Shown here in pieces: positions 33,808 through 41,432 of a stretch of DNA of 64,000 nt. Location of the stretch: positions 1-64,000 of the forward strand of contig NZ_MKIN01000027.1 of assembly GCF_001938985.1 (NCBI RefSeq), given 5' to 3'. The position numbers were made by a program, and so were the translations under genes. Source of the stretch: Gillisella taibaishanensis. Lineage in GTDB: Bacteria > Pseudomonadota > Alphaproteobacteria > Rhizobiales > Rhizobiaceae. Each line of letters starts with the position of its first letter. Positions within the stretch are counted from its first letter, which is position 1. A model generated the notes under the pieces. The model did not search any database and had not been told where the DNA came from. It worked only from the letters and a program-made list of their open reading frames with translations.

Positions 33808-34016
33808 GCTGGCCTCCCCCTGGATGCCGCACCCGGAGCGAGGGACAACCAACCAAGCACGCGCTCAAGCAGGTCGTCCGGCGCCTTCAGCACCAGCCAA
33901 TTCACCGCCGCCATGGCGCTGAGCACCAGCGCCGGCACCGTAATGTCAAGCGCGAGAGCGGCAAAGAACGCCATCATGACGCCGAGTGCCGCATATTTCC
34001 GAAGGCCAGTCATCAT
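33804..34016 (-). CDS. Small two-helix membrane protein
   Basis: 70 residues. Two hydrophobic stretches (about residues 9-25 and 29-43) are followed by a short amphipathic tail DDLLERVLGWLSLAPG. It overlaps the DUF6105-like gene by 4 nt, forming a two-gene membrane-protein unit. I do not recognise it. Confidence 0.55.
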   Translation of the reverse strand: MMTGLRKYAALGVMMAFFAALALDITVPALVLSAMAAVNWLVLKAPDDLLERVLGWLSLAPGAASRGRPA

Positions 34017-34159
34017 CGCCGCCCCTGTTGGTTTCCTTAACCAGCAGAGTTAACGCTTACTGAATGCCGCACAATCGAAAGCTTTTGTTAAGGTTAATTT
34101 TGAGGGATGGGGCTGTGGATAGAGCGTCCCCGCATCAAGCGGACCGCAAGGTCTAGTCC

Positions 34160-34363
34160 CTACCCAATCATCTTTGTTAATTTTAGCTCGACAGTGCCGT
34201 ATCCGAAGGTGCTGCCGGCCTGCACGCTGACGTCGAGCTCAACAGGCCCTTCAAGTTTGATTTTTTTGATGAGTCGATATGTGAACGACACACTCTTCAA
34301 GCACGCTCGCTCGCAGGATCTCATCTTGCAAAACAGGCATTTTTCCACGATTGACGATGCCAT
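34160..34363 (-). CDS. Possible small cysteine-containing protein
   Basis: A 67-residue open frame in an AT-richer stretch. It has a cysteine cluster CLFCKMRSCERAC near the N-terminus and a strand-rich end (PVELDVSVQAG, TVELKLTKM). A stop codon precedes the ATG directly, and a weak AGGA lies about 11 nt upstream. The composition differs from the surrounding core genes. It could be a gene remnant; I do not recognise it. Confidence 0.28.
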   Translation of the reverse strand: MASSIVEKCLFCKMRSCERACLKSVSFTYRLIKKIKLEGPVELDVSVQAGSTFGYGTVELKLTKMIG

Positions 34364-34503
34364 TCAGGAAGCGTTCCTACAATCTTCCCTTCTCTTCTTA
34401 TAGTGCAACGGCAGCTCTGGCTTGGCCACCATTGCTCAAGGGCAGCATAATAAGCTTCATTCGTTAGGAACCAATTTTTTAGATATCTCTTTTCAGTGAC
34501 GCT

Positions 34504-34935
34504 TTAAAGCCTCCATTCAACACGTCTGAAATATTCTATTATCGACATGAGAACGAATATAACAAATACGGCAATGGACAAAAGACGCGGCAGACCGTTC
34601 AATTCAGCGCGACAGAGAGCGTTCACCACGGTGTACATCATGATCCCAATTAGAAATGACGGTGCTATCCATCGGGATTCCTGGGTCGAAATTCGCTCTT
34701 GCGCATTTTTGGGATTATTAATTTTCACTAAAAACGGACTAATTTTGTAATCTATTGTTTTCGTACGGACCACGAACATAATAACCAGGCAAATTAATAG
34801 ATACATTGGGAGGAAGAAGCCACCGGTGTATAAAAGAGCGGAAAAAACTCCGGGCATATACAGGACGCAGATCAGACCACAATATCTCCAGCGCAACTGC
34901 GGAAATCCTTGAGATTCATTGCAGAGGTTATTCAT
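34504..34935 (-). CDS. Hypothetical multi-pass membrane protein in an AT-rich stretch
   Basis: 143 residues from MNNLCNESQGFPQLRWRYCG with about four transmembrane helices (near residues 18-38, 41-56, 91-108 and 115-134). Charged loops separate them (VKINNPKNAQERISTQES). GGAACC lies upstream of the ATG. Codon use and base composition are clearly more AT-rich than in neighbours, which suggests recent acquisition. No family recognised. Confidence 0.5.
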   Translation of the reverse strand: MNNLCNESQGFPQLRWRYCGLICVLYMPGVFSALLYTGGFFLPMYLLICLVIMFVVRTKTIDYKISPFLVKINNPKNAQERISTQESRWIAPSFLIGIMMYTVVNALCRAELNGLPRLLSIAVFVIFVLMSIIEYFRRVEWRL

Positions 34936-35012
34936 TTTACTGGTTCCGTGGGCTTTATTCCAACGCACTATCAAACGAGATTTTCGCCGACCCGCAAAGC
35001 TGTAAATGCGTC

Positions 35013-36656
35013 TCAGTCCACCGCCGGATAGAGCAGATCGATCAGATACCGGCTGTCGAATCGCGCATCGAGCACGCCATAGGTATTGCGCCAACCGCCC
35101 GTCAGCCGAGTTTCCAGGAACGCATCGGCGATCTTGCCGGCGCCCATGCGGTAAAGCTCGGCGGCGGCGGCGGCGAGTGCCATCTGCTCGACCAGCAGGC
35201 GAGCGGCACCTTCGTCGCGTTCGCAGAGCGCCATGGCGGCGCGCAGCACTTCGACGGTCTTGCGGCCGGAGGGGCCGAGATCGCGCTCCAGCTCGGCAAA
35301 GACCATTTCAAACAGGTCGCGGCCACGGGCCAGCACCCGCAGCACATCCAGCGCCATGACATTGCCGGAGCCTTCCCAGATCGCGTTGACCGGCGCCTCG
35401 CGGTAATGGCGGGCGATCGCCCGTTCTTCGACGTACCCGCTGCCACCGATCGATTCCATGGCTTCATAGATCAGCGGCGGTGCCATCTTGCAGACCCAAT
35501 ATTTGACGACAGGCGTCATCACCCGCGCATAGGCCGCATCGGCAGGGCTGTCCTTGGCGCGGTCGAAGGCTTCGGCGAGACGGAAGGAGAGCGCGGTCGC
35601 CGCGGCCACGTCCAGCGCCATGTCGGCCAGAACCCGTGTCATGATCGGCTGATCGACCAGCTTCTTGCCAAACACTGCACGACCGCGCACGTGGTGGACG
35701 GCCTCTGCCATCGAGGCGCGCATGATGCCGGCAGAGGCGAGCGCGCAATCGAGCCGCGTCAGTGTCACCATTTCGAGGATCGTGCGGATGCCACCGCCGG
35801 GCTCACCGAGCAGGAAGCCGAAGGCATCGGTAAATTCCACCTCGGAGGAGGCATTGGAGCGGTTGCCGATCTTGTCCTTCAGCCGCTGGAACTGCAGACC
35901 GTTGGCCGAGCCGTCTTCAAGCAGGCGCGGCACCAGGAAGCAGCCCACGCCCTCCTGCATTTGCGCCAGCATGACGAAACCATCGCTCATCGGCGCCGAC
36001 ATGAACCATTTGTGGCCGGAGAGCCGGTAGATCCCCTCGCCCACCCGTGTGGCGGTAGAGATATTGGCGCGCACATCGGTGCCGCCCTGCTTTTCCGTCA
36101 TGCCCATGCCGATGGTGATGGCGGATTTCTGCATGGCCGGACGGTTGGAACTGTCATATTTACGCGAAAGGATCTTCGGCGCCCATTCCTTCTGAACCCG
36201 TGGCGAGGACATCAGCGCTGCCACTGAAGCGCTGGTCATGGTCAGCGGGCAGAGATGCCCGCATTCCAACTGCGATGTGAGATAGAAGCGCACCGCGCGC
36301 GCCTTATGATCCTGGCCACGCGCATCCGGCAGATTTTCCCAGACGGAAGAATGCAGGCCCGTTGCCATGGAGCGGCGCATCAGCGCATGCCAGGCGGGAT
36401 GGAATTCGACCACGTCCAGCCGCTCGCCCCGCGGCCCGTGGGTGCGCAGTTCCGGCGGATTGTGATTGGCCATGCGGGCCAGTTCCTGGGCCTCGTGCGA
36501 GGTGACGTAACGGCCAAGCGTATCGTATTCGTCGCGCAGGTTGCGGCTGAGACCATTGGTGATATCGACCACCAGCGGGTCGGTGCGGAAGGCATTGACG
36601 CCGGACCAGGGCCTGGGCTGATTGAGTTCCAGCAATTTGTCTTCCGTCCGGCTCAT
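35013..36656 (-). CDS. AidB-like acyl-CoA dehydrogenase
   Basis: 547 residues, close to the 541 of E. coli AidB. It has the FAD-dependent acyl-CoA dehydrogenase fold with an enlarged N-terminal region. Segments typical of the AidB group are MGMTEKQGGTDVRAN (FAD contact), YRLSGHKWFMSAPMSDGF, RLKDKIGNRSNASSEVEF and AIWEGSGNVMALDVLRVLAR. AidB is part of the E. coli adaptive response to alkylation; other members act on isovaleryl-CoA-like substrates. Which role applies here is open. The longer upstream frame lacks homologous residues. Confidence 0.88.
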   Translation of the reverse strand: MSRTEDKLLELNQPRPWSGVNAFRTDPLVVDITNGLSRNLRDEYDTLGRYVTSHEAQELARMANHNPPELRTHGPRGERLDVVEFHPAWHALMRRSMATGLHSSVWENLPDARGQDHKARAVRFYLTSQLECGHLCPLTMTSASVAALMSSPRVQKEWAPKILSRKYDSSNRPAMQKSAITIGMGMTEKQGGTDVRANISTATRVGEGIYRLSGHKWFMSAPMSDGFVMLAQMQEGVGCFLVPRLLEDGSANGLQFQRLKDKIGNRSNASSEVEFTDAFGFLLGEPGGGIRTILEMVTLTRLDCALASAGIMRASMAEAVHHVRGRAVFGKKLVDQPIMTRVLADMALDVAAATALSFRLAEAFDRAKDSPADAAYARVMTPVVKYWVCKMAPPLIYEAMESIGGSGYVEERAIARHYREAPVNAIWEGSGNVMALDVLRVLARGRDLFEMVFAELERDLGPSGRKTVEVLRAAMALCERDEGAARLLVEQMALAAAAAELYRMGAGKIADAFLETRLTGGWRNTYGVLDARFDSRYLIDLLYPAVD

Positions 36657-36881
36657 GCGCGTTCCAATATCGACTTGTTTTTTCTTGGGGCAGTATGCCG
36701 CAAATGGGGCGTGCCTCACCGTCTTTAACACGTTTGCGCGCATTTGCGACAGCAGTGGCCGGAGCGTTCCGCCAAAACGGGGGACAAAGGCCAAGAGTGC
36801 GCGGAAAGAGGGCGCAGACACGCTTGCTCCGCCCACCGGCAGTCTTTATAGACCGCGCGACCACCTTCGGAGGACATGCGC

Positions 36882-37823
36882 ATGGTCTTCTTTCCCCACC
36901 GCCATCTGATTGGCATCAAGGGCCTCACGGAAGCGGATATTACCTATCTGCTCGATAAAGCTGACGAAGCGGTAAAGATCAGCCGCCAGCGCGAGAAAAA
37001 GACCTCGACGCTCAGGGGCCTTACCCAGATCAATCTGTTTTTCGAAGCCTCGACCCGCACGCAATCGTCGTTCGAACTGGCCGGCAAGCGGCTGGGCGCC
37101 GACGTGATGAACATGTCTGTCGGCAATTCCTCCGTCAAAAAGGGTGAAACGCTGATCGATACGGCGATGACGCTGAACGCCATGCGCCCCGACGTACTGG
37201 TCGTGCGCCATGCCTCGGCCGGTGCCGCAGCGCTGTTGTCGCAAAAGGTCGCCTGCGCGGTCATCAATGCCGGCGACGGCCAGCATGAACATCCCACCCA
37301 GGCCCTGCTCGACGCGCTCACCATTCGCCGCGCCAAGGGCAAGCTGGCACGCATCACGGTGGCGATCTGCGGCGACGTGCTGCATTCACGCGTCGCCCGC
37401 TCCAACATTCTGCTACTGAATGCCATGGGCGCCCGCGTCAGGGTCGTCGCCCCCTCGACGCTGTTGCCATCTGGCATCGCCGAAATGGGCGCTGAAGTCT
37501 TCACCGACATGAAAGAGGGTCTGAAGGACGCCGATGTCGTGATGATGCTGCGCCTGCAGCGCGAGCGCATGTCCGGCGCCTTCGTGCCGTCGGTGCGCGA
37601 ATATTTCCACTTCTACGGTCTGGACGCCGAAAAGCTGAAGGCAGCCAAGGAAGACGCGCTGGTCATGCATCCCGGCCCGATGAACCGCGGCGTCGAGATT
37701 GCCTCAGACGTGGCGGACGGGCCGCAGAGCGTGATCGAGAGCCAGGTGGAAATGGGTGTGGCCGTTAGGATGGCCGTCATGGAAACCCTGCTCGTGTCTG
37801 ACAACAACGGCCCGCGCACTTGA
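36882..37823 (+). CDS. pyrB: Aspartate carbamoyltransferase catalytic subunit
   Basis: 313 residues. It condenses carbamoyl phosphate with aspartate, the committed step of pyrimidine synthesis. The carbamoyl-phosphate motif is FFEASTRTQSSFE. The second is HASAGAAALLSQK, and the aspartate-binding region includes GDGQHEHPTQALLDA and HPGPMNRGVEI. GGAGGA lies 7 nt before the chosen ATG; an ATG two codons upstream abuts the binding site. It is followed 11 nt later by the inactive dihydroorotase homologue, and no regulatory pyrI is present. Confidence 0.96.
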   Translation: MVFFPHRHLIGIKGLTEADITYLLDKADEAVKISRQREKKTSTLRGLTQINLFFEASTRTQSSFELAGKRLGADVMNMSVGNSSVKKGETLIDTAMTLNAMRPDVLVVRHASAGAAALLSQKVACAVINAGDGQHEHPTQALLDALTIRRAKGKLARITVAICGDVLHSRVARSNILLLNAMGARVRVVAPSTLLPSGIAEMGAEVFTDMKEGLKDADVVMMLRLQRERMSGAFVPSVREYFHFYGLDAEKLKAAKEDALVMHPGPMNRGVEIASDVADGPQSVIESQVEMGVAVRMAVMETLLVSDNNGPRT

Positions 37824-37834
37824 GGACGATGACC

Positions 37835-39124
37835 ATGAACAAGCCGCTCGTCATCAACAATGCCCGCATCATCGACCCCTCGCGCAAGCTGGATGAAACC
37901 GGCACGATCATCGTCGGCGCCGATGGCTGCATTCTCGCCGCTGGTGCCGATGTCCGCAACCAGGGCGCCCCGGAAGGTGCCGACATCCGCGACGCCAGGG
38001 GCCTTGTCGCGGCACCGGGTCTGGTCGATGCACAGGTCTTCGTCGGCGAGCCCGGCGGTGAACATCGCGAAACGCTGGCGTCTGCCGGCAAGGCGGCTGC
38101 CGCTGGCGGCGTGACCTCCTTCATCATGATGCCGGACACCGACCCCGTCATCGATGACATTGCGCTGGTCGAATTCATCAAGAATGCCGCGCGCGCCAAA
38201 TCGCCCGTCAATATTTATCCGGCTGCGGCGCTGACCCGTGGCCTGCATGGCACTGAGATGACCGAGATCGGCTTGCTGCAGCAGGCAGGTGCCGTTGGCT
38301 TTACCAATGGCCGCCACGGCCAGGACGATACGCTGGTGCTGCGCCGGGCCATGACCTATGCGCGGGAATTCGACGCCGTCATCGCGCTTGAGCTCAAGGA
38401 AAAATATCTCGGCAACGGGGTGATGAACGAAGGCCTGTTTGCCAGCTGGCTCGGTCTCTCCGGTGTGCCAAGAGAAGCCGAACTTATCCCACTGGAGCGC
38501 GATCTGCGCATCGCGGCGCTGACCCGCGCCAAATATCATGCCGCCAAGATTTCGGTGCCCGAGTCGGTCGAGGCGATCAAGCTGGCCCGCAGCCGCGGCG
38601 CCCGCGTGACGTCAGGCATTTCCATCAATAATCTCAGCCTCAACGAAAACGACATCGGCGAATACCGGACATTCTTTAAACTGTCGCCGCCGCTCAGGCT
38701 GGAAGACGACCGGCTGGCGATGGTCGAGGCACTCGCCAAGGGCGATCTCGACATTATCGTCTCCGCCCATGATCCGCAGGATGTCGATACGAAGCGCCTG
38801 CCGTTTGGCGATGCCGCCGATGGCGCAGTCGGACTTGAAACTTTGCTGGCCGCGGCTCTGCGTCTTTATCATGCCGGCCAAGTGCCGCTGATGCGGTTGA
38901 TCGATGCCATGTCGACCCGGCCCGCCGAAATCTTCGGGTTAGACGCCGGCACGTTGAAGCCAGGTGCGAAGGCCGATATCGTGCTCATCGACCTCGACGA
39001 ACCGTGGCTGGTGGCCAAGGATGCCCTGCTGTCGCGCTCCAAGAATACGCCTTTCGAGGATGCCCGTTTTTCCGGCCGCGCCGTCGCCACCTATGTGGCC
39101 GGCACCCCGGTGTTTTCGCTTTGA
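37835..39124 (+). CDS. pyrX: Dihydroorotase-like protein lacking metal ligands (PyrX/PyrC')
   Basis: 429 residues with the amidohydrolase fold of dihydroorotase. The zinc-binding H-x-H is replaced by DAQVFVGEPGG. The HCED-type motif is ELKEKYLGNGVMNEG, and the usual PHH and TDHAPH segments read INNLSLNEND and AHDPQDVD. It therefore should not catalyse. In Pseudomonas such a pseudo-dihydroorotase is required to assemble PyrB into an active dodecamer, and the same role is inferred here from adjacency to pyrB. A true PyrC must lie elsewhere. GAGGA lies 8 nt before the ATG chosen. Confidence 0.88.
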   Translation: MNKPLVINNARIIDPSRKLDETGTIIVGADGCILAAGADVRNQGAPEGADIRDARGLVAAPGLVDAQVFVGEPGGEHRETLASAGKAAAAGGVTSFIMMPDTDPVIDDIALVEFIKNAARAKSPVNIYPAAALTRGLHGTEMTEIGLLQQAGAVGFTNGRHGQDDTLVLRRAMTYAREFDAVIALELKEKYLGNGVMNEGLFASWLGLSGVPREAELIPLERDLRIAALTRAKYHAAKISVPESVEAIKLARSRGARVTSGISINNLSLNENDIGEYRTFFKLSPPLRLEDDRLAMVEALAKGDLDIIVSAHDPQDVDTKRLPFGDAADGAVGLETLLAAALRLYHAGQVPLMRLIDAMSTRPAEIFGLDAGTLKPGAKADIVLIDLDEPWLVAKDALLSRSKNTPFEDARFSGRAVATYVAGTPVFSL

Positions 39125-39155
39125 TCTGCTTTGACAGGATGACAGGAGCCGGCCA

Positions 39156-39785
39156 ATGACCAGCCTCGATTACAGCCAGGTGAGCGTTATCGCCCTGATC
39201 GCATCGCTTGCGATCGGCTATCTGCTCGGCTCCATTCCCTTCGGCCTGTTGCTCACCCGGATGGCCGGGCTTGGCGACGTGCGCAAGATCGGCTCCGGCA
39301 ATATCGGCGCAACCAATGTACTGCGCACCGGCAACAAGAAGCTGGCGGCGGCCACCCTGCTGCTCGACGCGTTCAAGGCAACGGCAGCGGCCCTCATCGC
39401 CCAGAAGCTGTTCGGCTCCGACAGCGTGCATCTGCCCGGCCTGCTCGGCGGCTTTGCCGCCTTCATCGGCCACCTATTTCCTGTCTGGCTCGGCTTCAAG
39501 GGTGGTAAGGGTGTCGCGACCTATATCGGCACGTTGCTCGGCATTTTCCCGCTGATGGTGCTGGTGTTTGCTATCGTCTGGCTGTCGATTGCCTTCCTGA
39601 GCCGCTATTCCTCGCTCTCAGCCCTGGTTGCAACCCTTGTCATTCCGGTTGCATTGTGGATACTCGGTCAGCCGGAAGCTGCTCTGGTGACCTCGGCCAT
39701 GACCGTGATCACCTGGGGCAAGCACAAGGCGAATATTGAAAGATTGATTTCAGGCACCGAGAGCAAGATCGGTAAAAAAGGATAG
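39156..39785 (+). CDS. plsY: Glycerol-3-phosphate acyltransferase PlsY
   Basis: 209 residues with five to seven transmembrane helices. It transfers acyl groups from acyl-phosphate to glycerol-3-phosphate at the start of phospholipid synthesis. The three family motifs are visible: YLLGSIPFGLLLTRMAGLGDVRKIGSGNIGATNVLR, FPVWLGFKGGKGVATYIG and the late TWGKHKANIERLISGTESK. It lies between the pyr pair and dprA; the 5-nt gap to dprA indicates one operon. Confidence 0.95.
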   Translation: MTSLDYSQVSVIALIASLAIGYLLGSIPFGLLLTRMAGLGDVRKIGSGNIGATNVLRTGNKKLAAATLLLDAFKATAAALIAQKLFGSDSVHLPGLLGGFAAFIGHLFPVWLGFKGGKGVATYIGTLLGIFPLMVLVFAIVWLSIAFLSRYSSLSALVATLVIPVALWILGQPEAALVTSAMTVITWGKHKANIERLISGTESKIGKKG

Positions 39786-39790
39786 GGACA

Positions 39791-40942
39791 ATGTCGGCTG
39801 GCGGTTCGGGACGTTCGGGCATTACCCTGACGGATAAACAACGAACCGCCTGGCTGAGGCTGATCCGCAGCGACAATGTCGGCCCGGCCACTTTCCGCGA
39901 CCTCATCAACAATTTCGGCACCGCCGAGCGCGCGCTGGATATGCTGCCGGAACTGTCGCAACGCGGCGGCGCCACACGCTCCATCCGCATCGCAACTTTG
40001 GCCGAAGCCGAGCGGGAACTGGAGTATGCCCGCAAATTCGGCGCCCGCTTTGTCGGTATCGGGGAGCCAGATTATCCGCCGGCGCTTCGCCAGATCGACG
40101 CCGCCCCGCCACTTCTCGCCATGAAGGGCCAAGGCAGCACCGCCATCCGCCCGTCAATCGGCATCGTCGGCTCGCGCAACGCCTCGATCAGCGGCGTGAA
40201 GATGGCCGCCCTTCTGGCGCGCGATTGCGGTGCGACCGGCTATACCATCACCTCGGGCCTCGCGCGCGGCATCGATGCCGGAGCGCATCGGGCAAGCCTG
40301 GATACCGGCACCATGGCCGCGCTGGCCGGCGGCCTCGACCGGCCCTATCCGCCCGAAAATGTCGACCTTCTGAAAGAGATCTGGGACGGCAAGGGGGTGG
40401 CTATCAGCGAAATGCCCTTCGGCTGGGAGCCCCGCGCCCGCGATTTCCCGAGACGCAACCGTTTGATTGCAGGAACCTCACTTGGGGTTGTGGTGATCGA
40501 GGCAGCCAGCCGGTCCGGCTCATTGATTACGGCGCGACTGGCTGCCGATTTCGGACGTTTGGTGTTTGCCGTGCCCGGGTCGCCGCTCGATCCGCGCTGC
40601 CACGGCACCAATGCCTTGTTGAAAAATGGTGCGACAATTACGACGGAAGCCCGGGATATTCTCGAGGCGCTGTCACCGCTGAGCAGCATCGATCTGTTTT
40701 CGAGGCCGCAGGTTGAAGAGCCGGCCTATGAAGAGAGCGAGATCTTCAATCAGCCCCCCGGAGAACAGGACCGCAGCCGCATCATCGATGCGCTGGGAGT
40801 AACGCCTGTTGAGATCAACGATATCATCAGGCACACCGGACTTGCGGCGTCGGCGGTCTATCTCGTCATCCTGGAACTGGATATTGCCGGTCGTCTGCAC
40901 CGCCATCCCGGCGGGCTGGTGTCACTGGCGCCGGCCGATTGA
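39791..40942 (+). CDS. dprA: DNA processing protein DprA
   Basis: 383 residues. It binds incoming single-stranded DNA during transformation and loads RecA. A SAM-like N-terminal helix region (LIRSDNVGPATFRDLINNFG) is followed by the Rossmann domain with SIGIVGSRNAS, YTITSGLARGIDAGAHRASL, FPRRNRLIAGTSLGVVVIEAASRSGSL and AVPGSPLDPRCHGTNALLKNGA. A C-terminal winged-helix DML1-like domain ends the protein. Function in a species not known for natural competence is unclear. Confidence 0.94.
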   Translation: MSAGGSGRSGITLTDKQRTAWLRLIRSDNVGPATFRDLINNFGTAERALDMLPELSQRGGATRSIRIATLAEAERELEYARKFGARFVGIGEPDYPPALRQIDAAPPLLAMKGQGSTAIRPSIGIVGSRNASISGVKMAALLARDCGATGYTITSGLARGIDAGAHRASLDTGTMAALAGGLDRPYPPENVDLLKEIWDGKGVAISEMPFGWEPRARDFPRRNRLIAGTSLGVVVIEAASRSGSLITARLAADFGRLVFAVPGSPLDPRCHGTNALLKNGATITTEARDILEALSPLSSIDLFSRPQVEEPAYEESEIFNQPPGEQDRSRIIDALGVTPVEINDIIRHTGLAASAVYLVILELDIAGRLHRHPGGLVSLAPAD

Positions 40943-40975
40943 ACAGCCGCGGCATCGCCGGAAACCTCTTTTAAT

Positions 40976-41182
40976 TCAAAGTGACCGCTTTCCGCCTGCC
41001 CCGGCGCGATGGGGCTTGATGCGGCGCTGAAGATCGCCGGCTTCCTCATAAGCCATCTCGATGAGATAACAGAGCATCTGCGCCCCTTCGCGCTCGGCAA
41101 CCAATCGCATTTCGCCGAGCATCTGGCGGATATAGGCGATGCTCTCCCGGCTGTGAAATTCCGTATCGCCATTGCCCGTCAT
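40976..41182 (-). CDS. Small conserved rhizobial hypothetical protein
   Basis: 68 residues, largely helical: TEFHSRESIAYIRQMLGEMRL and MLCYLIEMAYEEAGDLQRR, with a basic tail. AGGAAAC lies 6 nt before the ATG. Similar short proteins occur at this place, between dprA and topA, in other rhizobia to my recollection. No function known. Confidence 0.65.
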   Translation of the reverse strand: MTGNGDTEFHSRESIAYIRQMLGEMRLVAEREGAQMLCYLIEMAYEEAGDLQRRIKPHRAGAGGKRSL

Positions 41183-41432
41183 CGCGTGTTTCCTGCTGGA
41201 AAATACAACCTTAATATGTATATTCGCTACCTATGCAACACATGATACAGAAATCATTTATGATTGCAATACCATTTTAAAAAACCTAAGGTTGTGGTCA
41301 CGTGTAATCGATAAAATGCGGGAGGGGACTTGACCACGACGCAATCCCTGTCCATGTCGAACCATCGATGCTTGAACCCTCGCCAGAATCGACGCCATAT
41401 GCAACAAACGGGGCCATATTCAGAGAAGCAGA

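Noticed and set aside
34806..36227. A 473-codon plus-strand frame opposite the aidB-like gene
   Set aside because: Its body is the reverse of conserved acyl-CoA dehydrogenase sequence.
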